Source of the DNA: UBA2112 sp964596695
GTDB taxonomy: Bacteria > Patescibacteriota > Saccharimonadia > Saccharimonadales > Saccharimonadaceae
Length of the DNA: 64,000 bases
NCBI GenBank assembly: GCA_964596695.1
Contig: CAZQVE010000001.1
Coordinates: forward strand, 372,001 to 436,000
Direction of reading: 5' to 3'
Position numbers and translations under genes: made by a program. Position 1 is the stretch's first letter, and each line of letters opens with the position of its first letter. This document shows positions 44,157 through 52,795 of the stretch, piece after piece. Below the pieces are notes generated by a model. The model ran no database searches. It was not told the origin of the DNA and saw only the letters and a list, made by a program, of their open reading frames with translations.

Positions 44157-44663
44157 ATGAACAAACAATACAAACAATTAGAGAAGAGTCCGATTCGCGG
44201 GTTTACGATTATAGAGGTCGTATTGGTATTGGCTATCGCGGGACTGATCTTTTTGATGGTATTTATTGCATTGCCTGCTTTGCAGCGTGGTCAACGTGAC
44301 GCTCAACGCAAAGAAGACCTTTCACGTATAGCGGTCCAGATGACGAACTATCTCTCGTCGACACGAGGTGCGGTGCCGAGCTGTGCGGAGGGCTCTACAA
44401 ATATCGATAACTTTGTCAAAGGTTACCTAATGGGTAGTTCGGATGGCGTCGCTGGATCTGACTATACCGATCCAAATGGCAACGCGTATCTTGTTCGCTG
44501 CCAGAAGCCAAGCGATGTCGGACAGATTGGCTACTATCCAAAGAGCAACTGCGACCCAGGCACGGACGAGGGTGTTAAACAAAGCAACGCCGCTCGTGAC
44601 TATGCGTTGACGATACGTCTCGAAAACCAAACAGCTCCTTTCTGCCTCGATAACAAATCGTAG
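44157..44663 (+). CDS. Type IV pilin, possible major subunit
   Basis: 168 residues with prepilin signal IRGFTIIEVVLVLAIAGL after a 14-residue leader, then a hydrophilic head with four Cys (PSCAEG, VRCQKP, SNCDPG, PFCLDN). It has a strong individual promoter and Shine-Dalgarno, and sits between pilC and pilD, which favours a major-pilin role. Confidence 0.85.
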   Translation: MNKQYKQLEKSPIRGFTIIEVVLVLAIAGLIFLMVFIALPALQRGQRDAQRKEDLSRIAVQMTNYLSSTRGAVPSCAEGSTNIDNFVKGYLMGSSDGVAGSDYTDPNGNAYLVRCQKPSDVGQIGYYPKSNCDPGTDEGVKQSNAARDYALTIRLENQTAPFCLDNKS

Positions 44664-44694
44664 ACATATTGCGTAAGACTGTTTCGTAAGAGTC

Positions 44695-44711
44695 TGCTAT
44701 TATAGAAAGCA
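44695..44711 (+). promoter_or_regulatory. Extended -10 promoter, leaderless start (pilD)
   Basis: TGC (44695-44697) plus TATTAT (44698-44703), 7 nt, ATG 44711. Confidence 0.6.
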
Positions 44712-45595
44712 TGAGCACAATCGTCATACCTGTATTGTTCGTACTGTTAGGACTATTCTTTGGCAGTTTTGTTGGAGCTACCGTATGGCGGCTACGCGTA
44801 CGCCAGCTTCGAAGTGACGAAGCCGAAGGTGAAAAGATCAATCGCAAAGACAAGTCTGAGGTGAGTAAAATCAAAAAGCAGTCAATCTTTAATGACCGCT
44901 CCGTCTGCCTGCACTGCGGGCATAGGCTGAAATGGTATGATCTTATACCTCTGGCAAGTTGGCTGTATCTCAACGGCCGCTGTCGTTACTGCAAAAAACC
45001 TATCGGATCCTTTGAGCCACTTGTGGAGCTTGTGATGGCAGCATTCTTCCTTGTCTCGTACCTGTGCTGGCCAACTCCGCTTGACTCTGCTCTGGATATC
45101 ACCCGCCTTGTTATCTGGTTGGTGGCGGGTGTCGGTTTGGCGATATTGTTCGTTTATGACGCGCGATGGTTCTTGCTGCCAAATGCCATCGTATTTCCAT
45201 TGATCGGGCTAGGGGTGGTGAACGCAGTTGTTGTCCTTGCCGAAAACAACTTCGCCGTATCCGAATTCATGAGCATTCTCTACGGGTGTGCGGTGCTAGG
45301 TGGTCTTTACTATTTGATATACGTTGTATCAAAACATCAGTGGATAGGGTTCGGAGACGTAAAGCTTGGCTTCGCGTTGGCACTCTTGCTTGCCGATTGG
45401 CAGCTGGCTGTTCTGGCGCTATTTCTCGCCAATGTTATAGGGACGATCATATTTTTGCCGCTTATGGCGGCCAAAAAAATCAAACGCAATACACATATAC
45501 CCTTTGGTCCGTTACTTATCGGAGGGTGGTTTGTCGCCGGTATATTTGGTGCTCGGATACTCGACTGGTATCTGTCGATCACCCTGGGCGTGTGA
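44711..45595 (+). CDS. pilD: Prepilin peptidase PilD
   Basis: 294 residues. Two CxxC pairs (CLHC, CRYC) in the N-terminal zinc/methylase region; catalytic aspartates in FVYDARWFLLPN and GFGDVKLGF; about seven membrane helices. It cleaves the pilin leaders and N-methylates the new end. Confidence 0.95.
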   Translation: MSTIVIPVLFVLLGLFFGSFVGATVWRLRVRQLRSDEAEGEKINRKDKSEVSKIKKQSIFNDRSVCLHCGHRLKWYDLIPLASWLYLNGRCRYCKKPIGSFEPLVELVMAAFFLVSYLCWPTPLDSALDITRLVIWLVAGVGLAILFVYDARWFLLPNAIVFPLIGLGVVNAVVVLAENNFAVSEFMSILYGCAVLGGLYYLIYVVSKHQWIGFGDVKLGFALALLLADWQLAVLALFLANVIGTIIFLPLMAAKKIKRNTHIPFGPLLIGGWFVAGIFGARILDWYLSITLGV

Positions 45596-45604
45596 TAACG
45601 GTTA

Positions 45605-45623
45605 TGCTATAATTAGCCCCAAA
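45605..45623 (+). promoter_or_regulatory. Extended -10 promoter for the minor pilin operon
   Basis: TGC (45605-45607) plus TATAAT (45608-45613), 9 nt, ATG 45623. Confidence 0.55.
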
Positions 45624-46348
45624 TGACTACTGTTATAGAACGCGGTTTTACAGTAATCGAACTCATGCTGTTTTTGGCGGTGAGCGGTGCCTTGTTTGCT
45701 GCGCTTATGATAGGCGTCAACAATAATATTTCGCAACAGAGATACCGGGAGAGCGTTACCTCGTATAGTGCGCTGTTGCAGGGTCAATATTCGGATGTGG
45801 CGAATACTCGCAATGCACGTGATAATGACTGGCAATGCGCTGACGATGGAACAATCAGTGAAGAGTCAGAGAACGGGCAACCACGAGGTACGACAGACTG
45901 TGTCATATTGGGACGAGCGGTTCAGATTGAGGATAACGGAACTACCGTGGTGACATCCAGTGTCGTCGGGCGTGAGCCAGTACAAAACGACACGACGAGC
46001 GATATCGAAACACTTAAGGCGTATCATCCGAAAGTAACATCCTTTGACAGTCGAACGAATTCTATAGAGTGGGGCTCAACACTTTTTACGAAAGAGCATA
46101 AGGCCTCAACCGCAAGCTTTTTGATTTTGCGCTCTCCAGTGAGCGGGCTGATCCGGGTGTTTGCTTCGCCCGATCCGTTACCGGCAGACATATCGAGTGT
46201 TATCAACTCGGATACTGCTTCTATAAAACTAATGAACTGTGTCCGAGGGGACTCGGGTTCGCTACCAACCCAATCTGTCAGCGTGAATCCGCGCATCGCA
46301 AGTTTGGACGGCGTTACCGTAAATGAGGCGGATCCGGCATGCGCATAA
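45623..46348 (+). CDS. Minor pilin-like protein 1
   Basis: 241 residues. Prepilin signal ERGFTVIELMLFLAVSGALF after a very short leader. A long head follows with a few Cys. First of four overlapping genes of minor pilin type; overlaps the next by 10 nt. Confidence 0.85.
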   Translation: MTTVIERGFTVIELMLFLAVSGALFAALMIGVNNNISQQRYRESVTSYSALLQGQYSDVANTRNARDNDWQCADDGTISEESENGQPRGTTDCVILGRAVQIEDNGTTVVTSSVVGREPVQNDTTSDIETLKAYHPKVTSFDSRTNSIEWGSTLFTKEHKASTASFLILRSPVSGLIRVFASPDPLPADISSVINSDTASIKLMNCVRGDSGSLPTQSVSVNPRIASLDGVTVNEADPACA

Positions 46349-46956
46349 CGATACACGAGCGTGGGGATACGATTATAGAAGTGCTCTTTGCTGTTACTGT
46401 GTTTAGCATGATTGCTATCGGTGGTTTGTCGCTCATGAACAAGGGGACGGCTATGGCTCAGCGGGCACTGGAGATCGGTCTTGTTCGTGAACAGATGGAT
46501 GCTCAGGCGGACGCCCTGCGATATTTGAACCATGCGTATATAGCCGACTATGGCAAACGTGGCGAGGCAACCGATATGTGGAACAAGGTTGTTGTCTCGC
46601 ACGCCGTAGACGAGGCCGAGGAATTCAGCTCTATCGCCGAAGGTACGAAGTGCATCTTGCCCACTCCGGCTGGCAAGCCATTTGCTCTTGATGTCACAAA
46701 GCTGGATGGCAGCCCGTTGCTTGCCCCCGTGCCAGATGTCGTGACGTATGCCAAGGTGCGCTATGATTCATCAACACCGCGTGCGGAAGGTATATGGATT
46801 CAGGCCGTCCGTTCGAAAACGAAGATAGGCAGCAGCGACGGTCATGAGAGACCGGGTTTTTACGATTTTCATATCCGTGCCTGCTGGCAAACCCCCGGCC
46901 AGTCGAGGCCAGTAACACTAGGAACGATTGTGAGGCTCTATGAACCTCGAGGATAG
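46339..46956 (+). CDS. Minor pilin-like protein 2 (PilV/GspI-like)
   Basis: 205 residues. The signal reads ERGDTIIEVLFAVTVFSM: Gly at -1 and Glu at +5, but Asp instead of Phe at +1. The head ends with a GspI-like DFHIRACWQTPGQ. Overlaps both neighbours. Confidence 0.8.
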   Translation: MRITIHERGDTIIEVLFAVTVFSMIAIGGLSLMNKGTAMAQRALEIGLVREQMDAQADALRYLNHAYIADYGKRGEATDMWNKVVVSHAVDEAEEFSSIAEGTKCILPTPAGKPFALDVTKLDGSPLLAPVPDVVTYAKVRYDSSTPRAEGIWIQAVRSKTKIGSSDGHERPGFYDFHIRACWQTPGQSRPVTLGTIVRLYEPRG

Positions 46957-47656
46957 ATCACGAGGCTTCACGCTTATTGAGCTGATGCTCGCAATGGCAT
47001 TCGTCTCGATGCTGTTACTCGTCATAGCCGCTACGGTTATTCAGATTAGTAACATTTACAACAAAGGCCTGACAATGAAGATGGTCGACCAGGCTGGCCG
47101 TGCGATCAGTACTGATATTCGCCAAACGCTGAGCAAGAGTCAGCCGTTTTCAGTGGAAACGGCGTTTCGCCTGCAGCGTTATCCGGGAAATGATCAACCC
47201 GATGGCGGACGTCTGTGCACGGGGCTTTATAGCTACATATGGAACTACGGTAGATCACTCGATAAGCCGATCAATGTCTATAGTTTTGGTGACAATCAGA
47301 TACGATTCATCCGTGTTCGTGACAGCGGTGGCCAGTATTGTGCCGATCCAACGAAGAAAATCCAAGAATCAGATGCCACGGAGCTGCTGTCTTCCGAGAG
47401 TGATAGCATAGCAGTACAAACCTTTGCTATCGAGAGGATTGCCAACGATCCGACAATCGGGCAAGCGCTCTACCGTATCGTTATGGAGATAGGGACGAAC
47501 AATCAAGATGCGTTACAGCAGACACAAACGAACAATTCAATTGATACGATGGATACTTCCTGTAAACCGCCAAGCGATGATGAATCGCTGCAGACGTACT
47601 GCGCCGTTAACCAGTTTGATTTTACTGCGGAAGCAGGTAATAAAGGAGGGCAATAA
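46940..47656 (+). CDS. Minor pilin-like protein 3 (PilW/GspJ-like)
   Basis: 238 residues. Prepilin signal SRGFTLIELMLAMAFVSMLL, then AGRAISTDIRQTLSK and a long head; layout resembles PilW/GspJ minor subunits that initiate pilus assembly. Stop abuts the next ATG. Confidence 0.85.
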   Translation: MNLEDRSRGFTLIELMLAMAFVSMLLLVIAATVIQISNIYNKGLTMKMVDQAGRAISTDIRQTLSKSQPFSVETAFRLQRYPGNDQPDGGRLCTGLYSYIWNYGRSLDKPINVYSFGDNQIRFIRVRDSGGQYCADPTKKIQESDATELLSSESDSIAVQTFAIERIANDPTIGQALYRIVMEIGTNNQDALQQTQTNNSIDTMDTSCKPPSDDESLQTYCAVNQFDFTAEAGNKGGQ

Positions 47657-48886
47657 ATGAACCCGGTCGCACAGAAGCAAAAAGGGGCGGTCTCATTATT
47701 CCTCGTTATTTTTTCGGCACTGCTTATCACCACCGTGACGGTTGCCTTTATCCGTATCATGATTCAGGATCAGGTGCAGGCGACGACGAATGATTTGTCT
47801 AGGAGCGCACTGGACTCTGCTCAAGCGGGCGTAGAGGACGCTAAGCGAGCGATCGTGACATACCTTGCGCACTGCGCTAATTCGGGAGACGCTTCAGGAA
47901 CCCAGGAATGTGTCGATTTGACTCGGGCGCTTACCGATGGAGATCACTGCGATACTCTGCAGCGAGCTGGTATTGTCGGTGAACCAGCACCGGCTGACCA
48001 AGGTGGAGGATGGATTGTCAAGCAATCTGAAAATGACGCACAGTTGCAGCAGGCGTACACGTGCGTTAAGGTGCAGCTGAATACCGTGGATTACCTCGGT
48101 TCGTTGACACCGAATACATCAAGGCTGATTCCGCTCAAGTCGAGCGAGCCGTTCGATCAAGTAAAGATAGAGTGGTACTCTCAAAAAGATTTACAGAACG
48201 GCTTATCTGATGGCACCTCGCCCGACTCAAAGGTAGACCTTGGTCTCGATTCATCTTTGCCAAAACTAGCCGATTGGCCGAACAACCGTCCGGCACTCCT
48301 ACGGGTGCAGCTTCTTCAGTTTGGCGACAGCTTTATGCTCTCTGATTTTGACAAAAACAAGGACGATCAAACCAATAACGCGTCTCTATTCCTTATGCCA
48401 AGCAGTGTTGGCAGTGACAATATTAGTTTTGCTGATGATGTTCGGCAGTCGCATACGTCCGGTGCGTTGGAACAAATTCGTTGTCATCAGGATTTCTCGA
48501 TTGCCAGCACCAATTATCAATACGCCTGCAGCGTGACGATTAAACTACCGAACCCCATAAACTCTGACTCCGGCGACAATAGGCATGCGTATCTGAGGAT
48601 CAATGAATTTTATAACCCGAACACGACATTTCGTGTATGTCTGGACAGTTGCGATGATAATAATCCCGTACTATTTTCCGGCGTCCAGCCTATAGTCGAT
48701 TCAACTGGTCGGGCGAACGATATGTTTCGTCGGATAAGAAGTCGTATCGAGTTGAGCGGTAGCAGCATCCCGAATGTAGAGGCGGCGGTAGATATTACTG
48801 GAAACTTTTGCAAGACATTCCGTGTGACCGACCAGGCAGTCGACTATGACCCCGGTAGTTGTCCGAACGGTTTCTCTTCAAACTAA
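47657..48886 (+). CDS. PilX-like pilus-associated protein
   Basis: 409 residues. The N terminus QKQKGAVSLFLVIFSALLIT resembles the PilX start (GxxxLxxxL in place of the classical pilin motif) and is followed by SRSALDSAQAGVEDAKRAI, also PilX-like. The long outer region has paired Cys. Its end overlaps the convergent recombinase stop by 4 nt. Confidence 0.75.
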   Translation: MNPVAQKQKGAVSLFLVIFSALLITTVTVAFIRIMIQDQVQATTNDLSRSALDSAQAGVEDAKRAIVTYLAHCANSGDASGTQECVDLTRALTDGDHCDTLQRAGIVGEPAPADQGGGWIVKQSENDAQLQQAYTCVKVQLNTVDYLGSLTPNTSRLIPLKSSEPFDQVKIEWYSQKDLQNGLSDGTSPDSKVDLGLDSSLPKLADWPNNRPALLRVQLLQFGDSFMLSDFDKNKDDQTNNASLFLMPSSVGSDNISFADDVRQSHTSGALEQIRCHQDFSIASTNYQYACSVTIKLPNPINSDSGDNRHAYLRINEFYNPNTTFRVCLDSCDDNNPVLFSGVQPIVDSTGRANDMFRRIRSRIELSGSSIPNVEAAVDITGNFCKTFRVTDQAVDYDPGSCPNGFSSN

Positions 48887-49806
48887 CCGTTTTCATCTGT
48901 TTCGCTATGGTATTGCTCGTAGATCTCGCGGAGGTGCTCGTCGGTGACGTGCGTATATACCTGTGTCGTGCTGATATTGCTATGGCCGAGCATCGACTGA
49001 ACCGATCGTAGATCGGCGCCGTTCATGAGAAGGTCGGTAGCATAGCTGTGCCGCATTGTGTGCGGACTGACGTGTTTGGTAATGCCGGCCAATCGAGCGT
49101 ATTGGCTGAGCATTCTTTGGATACTTCGGGCGGTGAGGCGTTTGTAGTTACCGCTTGTCTGTATACTTGCGTTCCGACCGTAGCTGATAAATAAAGGCGG
49201 AAGGTTGTCCTCCCTGGTGTCCAGGTATTCCTCTATGTGGTTGGCAGTTACGCGGCTGATGAATACCGGACGGTCTTTCTGTCCCTTACCACGAACCATG
49301 AACTCCCGCCGTTTTGTATTTATATGATCCTTATTGAGGTTAACAAGCTCCGAAACGCGCAAGCCGCTAGAGAAGAGCAGTTCGATAATAGCTCGGTCTC
49401 GAAGACCCCGCTCGGTCGAGGTGTCTATCTCGGAGAGAAGCCGGCTAACTTCGTCGCGATACAAGAATGTTACCTGTTTGCGCGATGTTTTCGGGAGGAT
49501 AATCTTGTTCGGGCTGAGACTTTCGATATCACGAAGTGAGAGGTAGTGCAAAAATCCGCGTAATGCGATCAGGTGATAGCCTTGGGTTATCGTAGCAAGC
49601 GTTTCACCCTTCTCGTTTATCCGCCGATTGAGCCAAAGCCGGTATTTCCTGACGATTTCTGTTGTAATGTCGGCTACTTTTATGTCTTCTGTGAACTCAA
49701 CGAACCGCTCGAGGTACAGCGCATAGTTTTCGGATGTCTTAACTGAACGGCCGCCTTCTACCTCCAGGTGCTCGATGTAGTCATTGATGAGTTCGGAGAC
49801 ATACAT
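48883..49806 (-). CDS. Tyrosine recombinase (XerC/D-like)
   Basis: 307 residues. SAM-like N-terminal domain (residues 5-95) and catalytic residues Arg150, Lys174, His249, Arg252, His275 and Tyr284, all present. Length and sequence fit XerC/XerD, which resolve chromosome dimers at dif together with FtsK (present at 11.4 kb). CPR genomes often have a single Xer; I cannot exclude an integrase. No dif-like site was identified in the window. Confidence 0.88.
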   Translation of the reverse strand: MYVSELINDYIEHLEVEGGRSVKTSENYALYLERFVEFTEDIKVADITTEIVRKYRLWLNRRINEKGETLATITQGYHLIALRGFLHYLSLRDIESLSPNKIILPKTSRKQVTFLYRDEVSRLLSEIDTSTERGLRDRAIIELLFSSGLRVSELVNLNKDHINTKRREFMVRGKGQKDRPVFISRVTANHIEEYLDTREDNLPPLFISYGRNASIQTSGNYKRLTARSIQRMLSQYARLAGITKHVSPHTMRHSYATDLLMNGADLRSVQSMLGHSNISTTQVYTHVTDEHLREIYEQYHSETDENG

Positions 49807-49818
49807 ACTATAAGCATA
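49807..49818 (-). promoter_or_regulatory. -10 promoter, leaderless start (recombinase)
   Basis: On the minus strand TATGCT (49818-49813), 6 nt, ATG 49806. Confidence 0.45.
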
Positions 49819-49908
49819 GCGTATATTCCTCCGGCGCCATAGAGTCGTATGTGTGTGATTACGGGGATTTTTTGCTACAATTGAGAGGAAAAAGGAGACA
49901 GATATAAT

Positions 49909-50415
49909 ATGAGTTTACATGTTGAGCGTACATTAATTTTGTTTAAACCGGATGCCGTGCAACGGGGTGTTGTGGGCGAAATCTTGACTCGCTTTGAGCG
50001 TGTCGGTCTGAAAATCATCGGTACTAAGATGATTGCTCCGGACAAGGAACACTACTACAAGCATTACGAGGAAATCGGCCAGGTAATTACTCGTCGTGGT
50101 GAGGCAACGTTTAACAATGTTCTCGAGATGATGAATCAGGGGCCGGTCATCGCTATGGTGCTCGAAGGGGTTGAAGCGGTGGAGCTTGTACGCAAGCTTG
50201 TTGGCTCGACAGAACCGAAATCATCTGCGCCTGGCACGATTCGTGGTGATTATTCGCACATGAGCTATGGATACGGTGATTCAGCCGGCAAGGGTATTCC
50301 TAATTTGATTCACGCATCTGGCGACCTCAGCGACGCAAAGAAGGAAATTCCTCACTGGTTCAGCGACGACGAGTTGTACGATTACAGTGTTCTGAACGAG
50401 AAATTTACGAGATAA
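49909..50415 (+). CDS. ndk: Nucleoside diphosphate kinase
   Basis: 168 residues, longer than the common 140-150. RTLILFKPDAV with Lys13 and catalytic His135 in PNLIHASGDLSDAKKEI are intact; the GTIRGDYS loop is present. The extra length is a segment after the Kpn loop (YGYGDSAGKGIP) and a longer C terminus. It balances NTP pools, using scavenged nucleotides. AAAAAGGAGA gives the Shine-Dalgarno; a TATAAT lies between that and the ATG. Confidence 0.94.
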   Translation: MSLHVERTLILFKPDAVQRGVVGEILTRFERVGLKIIGTKMIAPDKEHYYKHYEEIGQVITRRGEATFNNVLEMMNQGPVIAMVLEGVEAVELVRKLVGSTEPKSSAPGTIRGDYSHMSYGYGDSAGKGIPNLIHASGDLSDAKKEIPHWFSDDELYDYSVLNEKFTR

Positions 50416-50420
50416 TAAAA

Positions 50421-50447
50421 GGAGGGGCTTGCCCCTCCACCATTTTT
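50421..50447 (+). terminator. Intrinsic terminator after ndk
   Basis: GGAGGGGC (50421-50428) pairs with GCCCCTCC (50431-50438), followed by ACCATTTTT. Two more hairpins follow before the tRNA (around 50441-50466 and CGGTGC/GCACCG at 50484-50498). Confidence 0.8.
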
Positions 50448-50504
50448 AGAGGTAAACTCTAAAATGGTTCCACCCCCTAAAACCGGTGCAGCGCACCGTT
50501 ATTT

Positions 50505-50581
50505 GCCTCGGTAGCTCAACTGGATAGAGTAGATCCGTCCTAAGGATAAGGTTGCAGGTTCGACTCCTGCCCGGGGTACCA
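50505..50581 (+). tRNA. tRNA-Arg (CCT)
   Basis: Complete cloverleaf: acceptor GCCTCGG with CCGGGGT (two GU pairs), D arm GCTC/GAGT, anticodon loop GTCCTAA giving CCT, T arm with GGTTCGACT, encoded CCA at 50579-50581. Confidence 0.92.
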
Positions 50582-50616
50582 CAAAAAATACCATGCATCT
50601 GCATGGTATTTTTTGT
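50582..50616 (+). terminator. Intrinsic terminator after tRNA-Arg
   Basis: An almost perfect palindrome, AAAAAATACCATGC with GCATGGTATTTTTT, functional in both directions. Confidence 0.88.
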
Positions 50617-50624
50617 GACCCCGA

Positions 50625-50654
50625 GCCGGAGCCGAACCTGCGCTTTTGCGAAGC
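50625..50654 (+). repeat. 30-nt dispersed repeat, copy 1, within a nested hairpin
   Basis: 29 of 30 bases match 51125-51154. In this copy the sequence continues into a nested fold: GCCGAACCT pairs with AGGTTCGGC around an inner CTTTTGC/GCAAAAG stem (about 50631-50673). Confidence 0.8.
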
Positions 50655-50789
50655 AAAAGTTGCAAGGTTCGGCGTAGTGATCCGCCGGCTGGCGGAAAGC
50701 GAAGAAAAGCACGAAGTATATTTGTAAAATCCATTTCCTATATCGATCGTAAACATGCTTGTATCGTAAGTGTGTAAGGAGGAATTACG

Positions 50790-51092
50790 ATGGAAAAGGT
50801 AAAGGATGGAAAATACGCTAATATCCAGGAAGAGTGGCGCGAAACGGTTGAGTGTAGGCAGTTCGATAAGTTTGACGACGAAGGATGTGGCGCGGAATAT
50901 GTGGTCGAACCGGCAGACTTGGTGCTTCGTTATTTCAAGGGTACGCACTCGAAACACTACTATACTGCGATGCGGTGTGAGCAATGCGACAAGTACACGC
51001 GGGTTTATGATATTCCCGAAATGGTGTTAAAAGCTATCTATACGGCAAAGAACATAAAAAAAGCGACGTTTGACGGATTCTCGGACGAGTGA
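50790..51092 (+). CDS. Small cysteine-containing hypothetical protein, 100 aa
   Basis: 100 residues with strong Shine-Dalgarno AAGGAGG before the ATG. Cys in VECRQF, EGCGAEY and RCEQCDKY could form a zinc site, flanked by basic and aromatic residues. No family recognised. It stands between the two copies of a 30-nt repeat. Confidence 0.65.
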   Translation: MEKVKDGKYANIQEEWRETVECRQFDKFDDEGCGAEYVVEPADLVLRYFKGTHSKHYYTAMRCEQCDKYTRVYDIPEMVLKAIYTAKNIKKATFDGFSDE

Positions 51093-51124
51093 AACCCTAT
51101 CATTAGCTGTCTCTCGTACTCTAG

Positions 51125-51154
51125 GCCGGAGCCGAACCTGTGCTTTTGCGAAGC
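51125..51154 (+). repeat. 30-nt dispersed repeat, copy 2
   Basis: Matches 50625-50654 with one mismatch, exactly 500 bp apart. This copy lacks the closing half of the nested hairpin. Confidence 0.8.
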
Positions 51155-51188
51155 GATATATCTCCATACTCCTGCTTGGGGTATATCA

Positions 51189-51204
51189 TGCTAAAATAAG
51201 GTTA
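51189..51204 (+). promoter_or_regulatory. Extended -10 promoter, leaderless start
   Basis: TGC (51189-51191) plus TAAAAT (51192-51197), 6 nt, ATG 51204. Confidence 0.6.
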
Positions 51205-51728
51205 TGGCTAAAAAGAAAGCCGAGTTTAAAGGCCAGCGCGAGGGCGAGGAGCTTCTCTTCGTCTTTCGGCGTCATCTTGTTGCTATGCGCAAAGGCTTTT
51301 GGTTATTTTTAATCCCGTTCGCGCTCTCAGCAATCCCTGTACTTATTTGGCCTACGACATTCCAGGTGTATTGGTCACCGCTCGCTGGATTTATCATTGG
51401 CCTCATGTTGTTTCTGTACCATTTTCTTATGTGGTTTTACACTGTATATATTGTTACCGATCAACGGATACGCCAGGTGACCCAAAGGGGCTTTTTCGGC
51501 AAGGACGTCGTTGAGCTTGGACTGTCAAAAATCCAGAGCATTAGCTATAATGTACCTGGGCTCAGTGGTGAAATTTTAGGGTTTGGAACTATCGTTATTC
51601 AGACCTATGTCGGAGACCTTGTGATCAACAAGGTAGAACATCCTGAGAAGATTTATAATAAACTTCAAGACGCCGTCGCTGTTGCGGAAGGTGTCAAAGG
51701 AACGAATGAAAAAGCTACGCCGATTTAA
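51204..51728 (+). CDS. Membrane protein with bacterial PH domain (DUF304-like)
   Basis: 174 residues. Two membrane spans (about 32-50 and 56-78) precede a bPH2 domain: YIVTDQRIRQVTQRGFFGKD, LGLSKIQSISYNVPGLSGEI, GFGTIVIQT. Family members are envelope proteins of poorly known function. Overlaps the PPIase gene by 23 nt. Confidence 0.85.
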   Translation: MAKKKAEFKGQREGEELLFVFRRHLVAMRKGFWLFLIPFALSAIPVLIWPTTFQVYWSPLAGFIIGLMLFLYHFLMWFYTVYIVTDQRIRQVTQRGFFGKDVVELGLSKIQSISYNVPGLSGEILGFGTIVIQTYVGDLVINKVEHPEKIYNKLQDAVAVAEGVKGTNEKATPI

Positions 51729-52764
51729 GCGGAAAAAAGCAGAGACACCTGAGGCGCCTCACCGTATTACTAATGAGACGGTTGCTGAACATCGCGAGCG
51801 GATTCTTGCTGGCGGTCGACGCTTTAAATACCCTGTTCAGTACGCAAAACATCGCCTCGTGATCAATACTATCGTTATTAGTGTCGTCGCGTTGCTTCTG
51901 GTGATGCTAATCGTTTGGTGGCAGCTATATCCGGTTCAAAACACGTCGACGTTCTTCTACCGCATTACACGAGTCTTGCCGGTACCTGTCGCATCAGTCG
52001 ATGGTCAGACGGTGCGGTATAGCGATTATCTTGAAGGATTTAAGTCCCAGGAGCATTATCTGGAGTTCAAAGAGGGCGTTAACCTTTACACCAAAGAAAA
52101 CAAGGCTCAACTGGACTGGATCAAGCGCCAGGCGCTTAACGATGCGATAGCAGAGAGCTACGCGGCTAAGTTGGCCAAACAGAAAAACATACACGTGTCC
52201 GACAAAGAGATTGATGAAGCCATCAAGCGGCAGCGGCAATCCCGCGACGGTGAAACATCAGAAGAAACGTACTATGCTATCGTTCTCGATCACTTCAACT
52301 GGACTCCAGAAGAGGTACGTGAGGTAACGGCTCGCGAACTTCTTCGCCAGAAGGTTGCCTATAGTATCGACACGCCTGCTCAGAAACTACGTGATCAAGT
52401 GGTTGAGAAGCTCAAGTCCGAATCAGATTTTGATAAGGTAGCAGCCTCGATCAAACCCATCGAGGGTGTCAAAGTCGAAGCAAGCGTCACGCCACTGGTA
52501 CCGAGCAATAATCAAGATGGCGGCCTTGCGGAACAAGCGTCCAAGCTTGATGTTGGTCAAATCTCTCAACCTTTTCGTTCAACGACGGGAGATGGATATT
52601 ATATAGTGAAGCTTTTAAAGCGCGACAAGAAGCGGATTAGTTACGCGACCCTCAAAATCCCTCTGACAGTGTTCAAAAAACGGCTAGAGCAAATAAGAGC
52701 AGATGATAAAGTGAAAGAATTTATCTCTGTTCCAGAAGTCAAGTCGCCGACAACACAGCAATAA
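51706..52764 (+). CDS. SurA/PrsA-like peptidyl-prolyl isomerase
   Basis: 352 residues from ATG 51706, within the end of the previous gene. A basic cytoplasmic start, one membrane span (about 52-75), a SurA_N-like helical domain (YSDYLEGFKSQEHYLEFKEG, SDKEIDEAIKRQ) and a parvulin-type segment (DGGLAEQASKLDVGQISQPFRS, GYYIVKLLKRD). It would help fold exported proteins such as pilins and surface proteins. Confidence 0.82.
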   Translation: MKKLRRFKRKKAETPEAPHRITNETVAEHRERILAGGRRFKYPVQYAKHRLVINTIVISVVALLLVMLIVWWQLYPVQNTSTFFYRITRVLPVPVASVDGQTVRYSDYLEGFKSQEHYLEFKEGVNLYTKENKAQLDWIKRQALNDAIAESYAAKLAKQKNIHVSDKEIDEAIKRQRQSRDGETSEETYYAIVLDHFNWTPEEVREVTARELLRQKVAYSIDTPAQKLRDQVVEKLKSESDFDKVAASIKPIEGVKVEASVTPLVPSNNQDGGLAEQASKLDVGQISQPFRSTTGDGYYIVKLLKRDKKRISYATLKIPLTVFKKRLEQIRADDKVKEFISVPEVKSPTTQQ

Positions 52765-52795
52765 CTCGCGCTATAATAGGCGTAGGAGGTAAATT

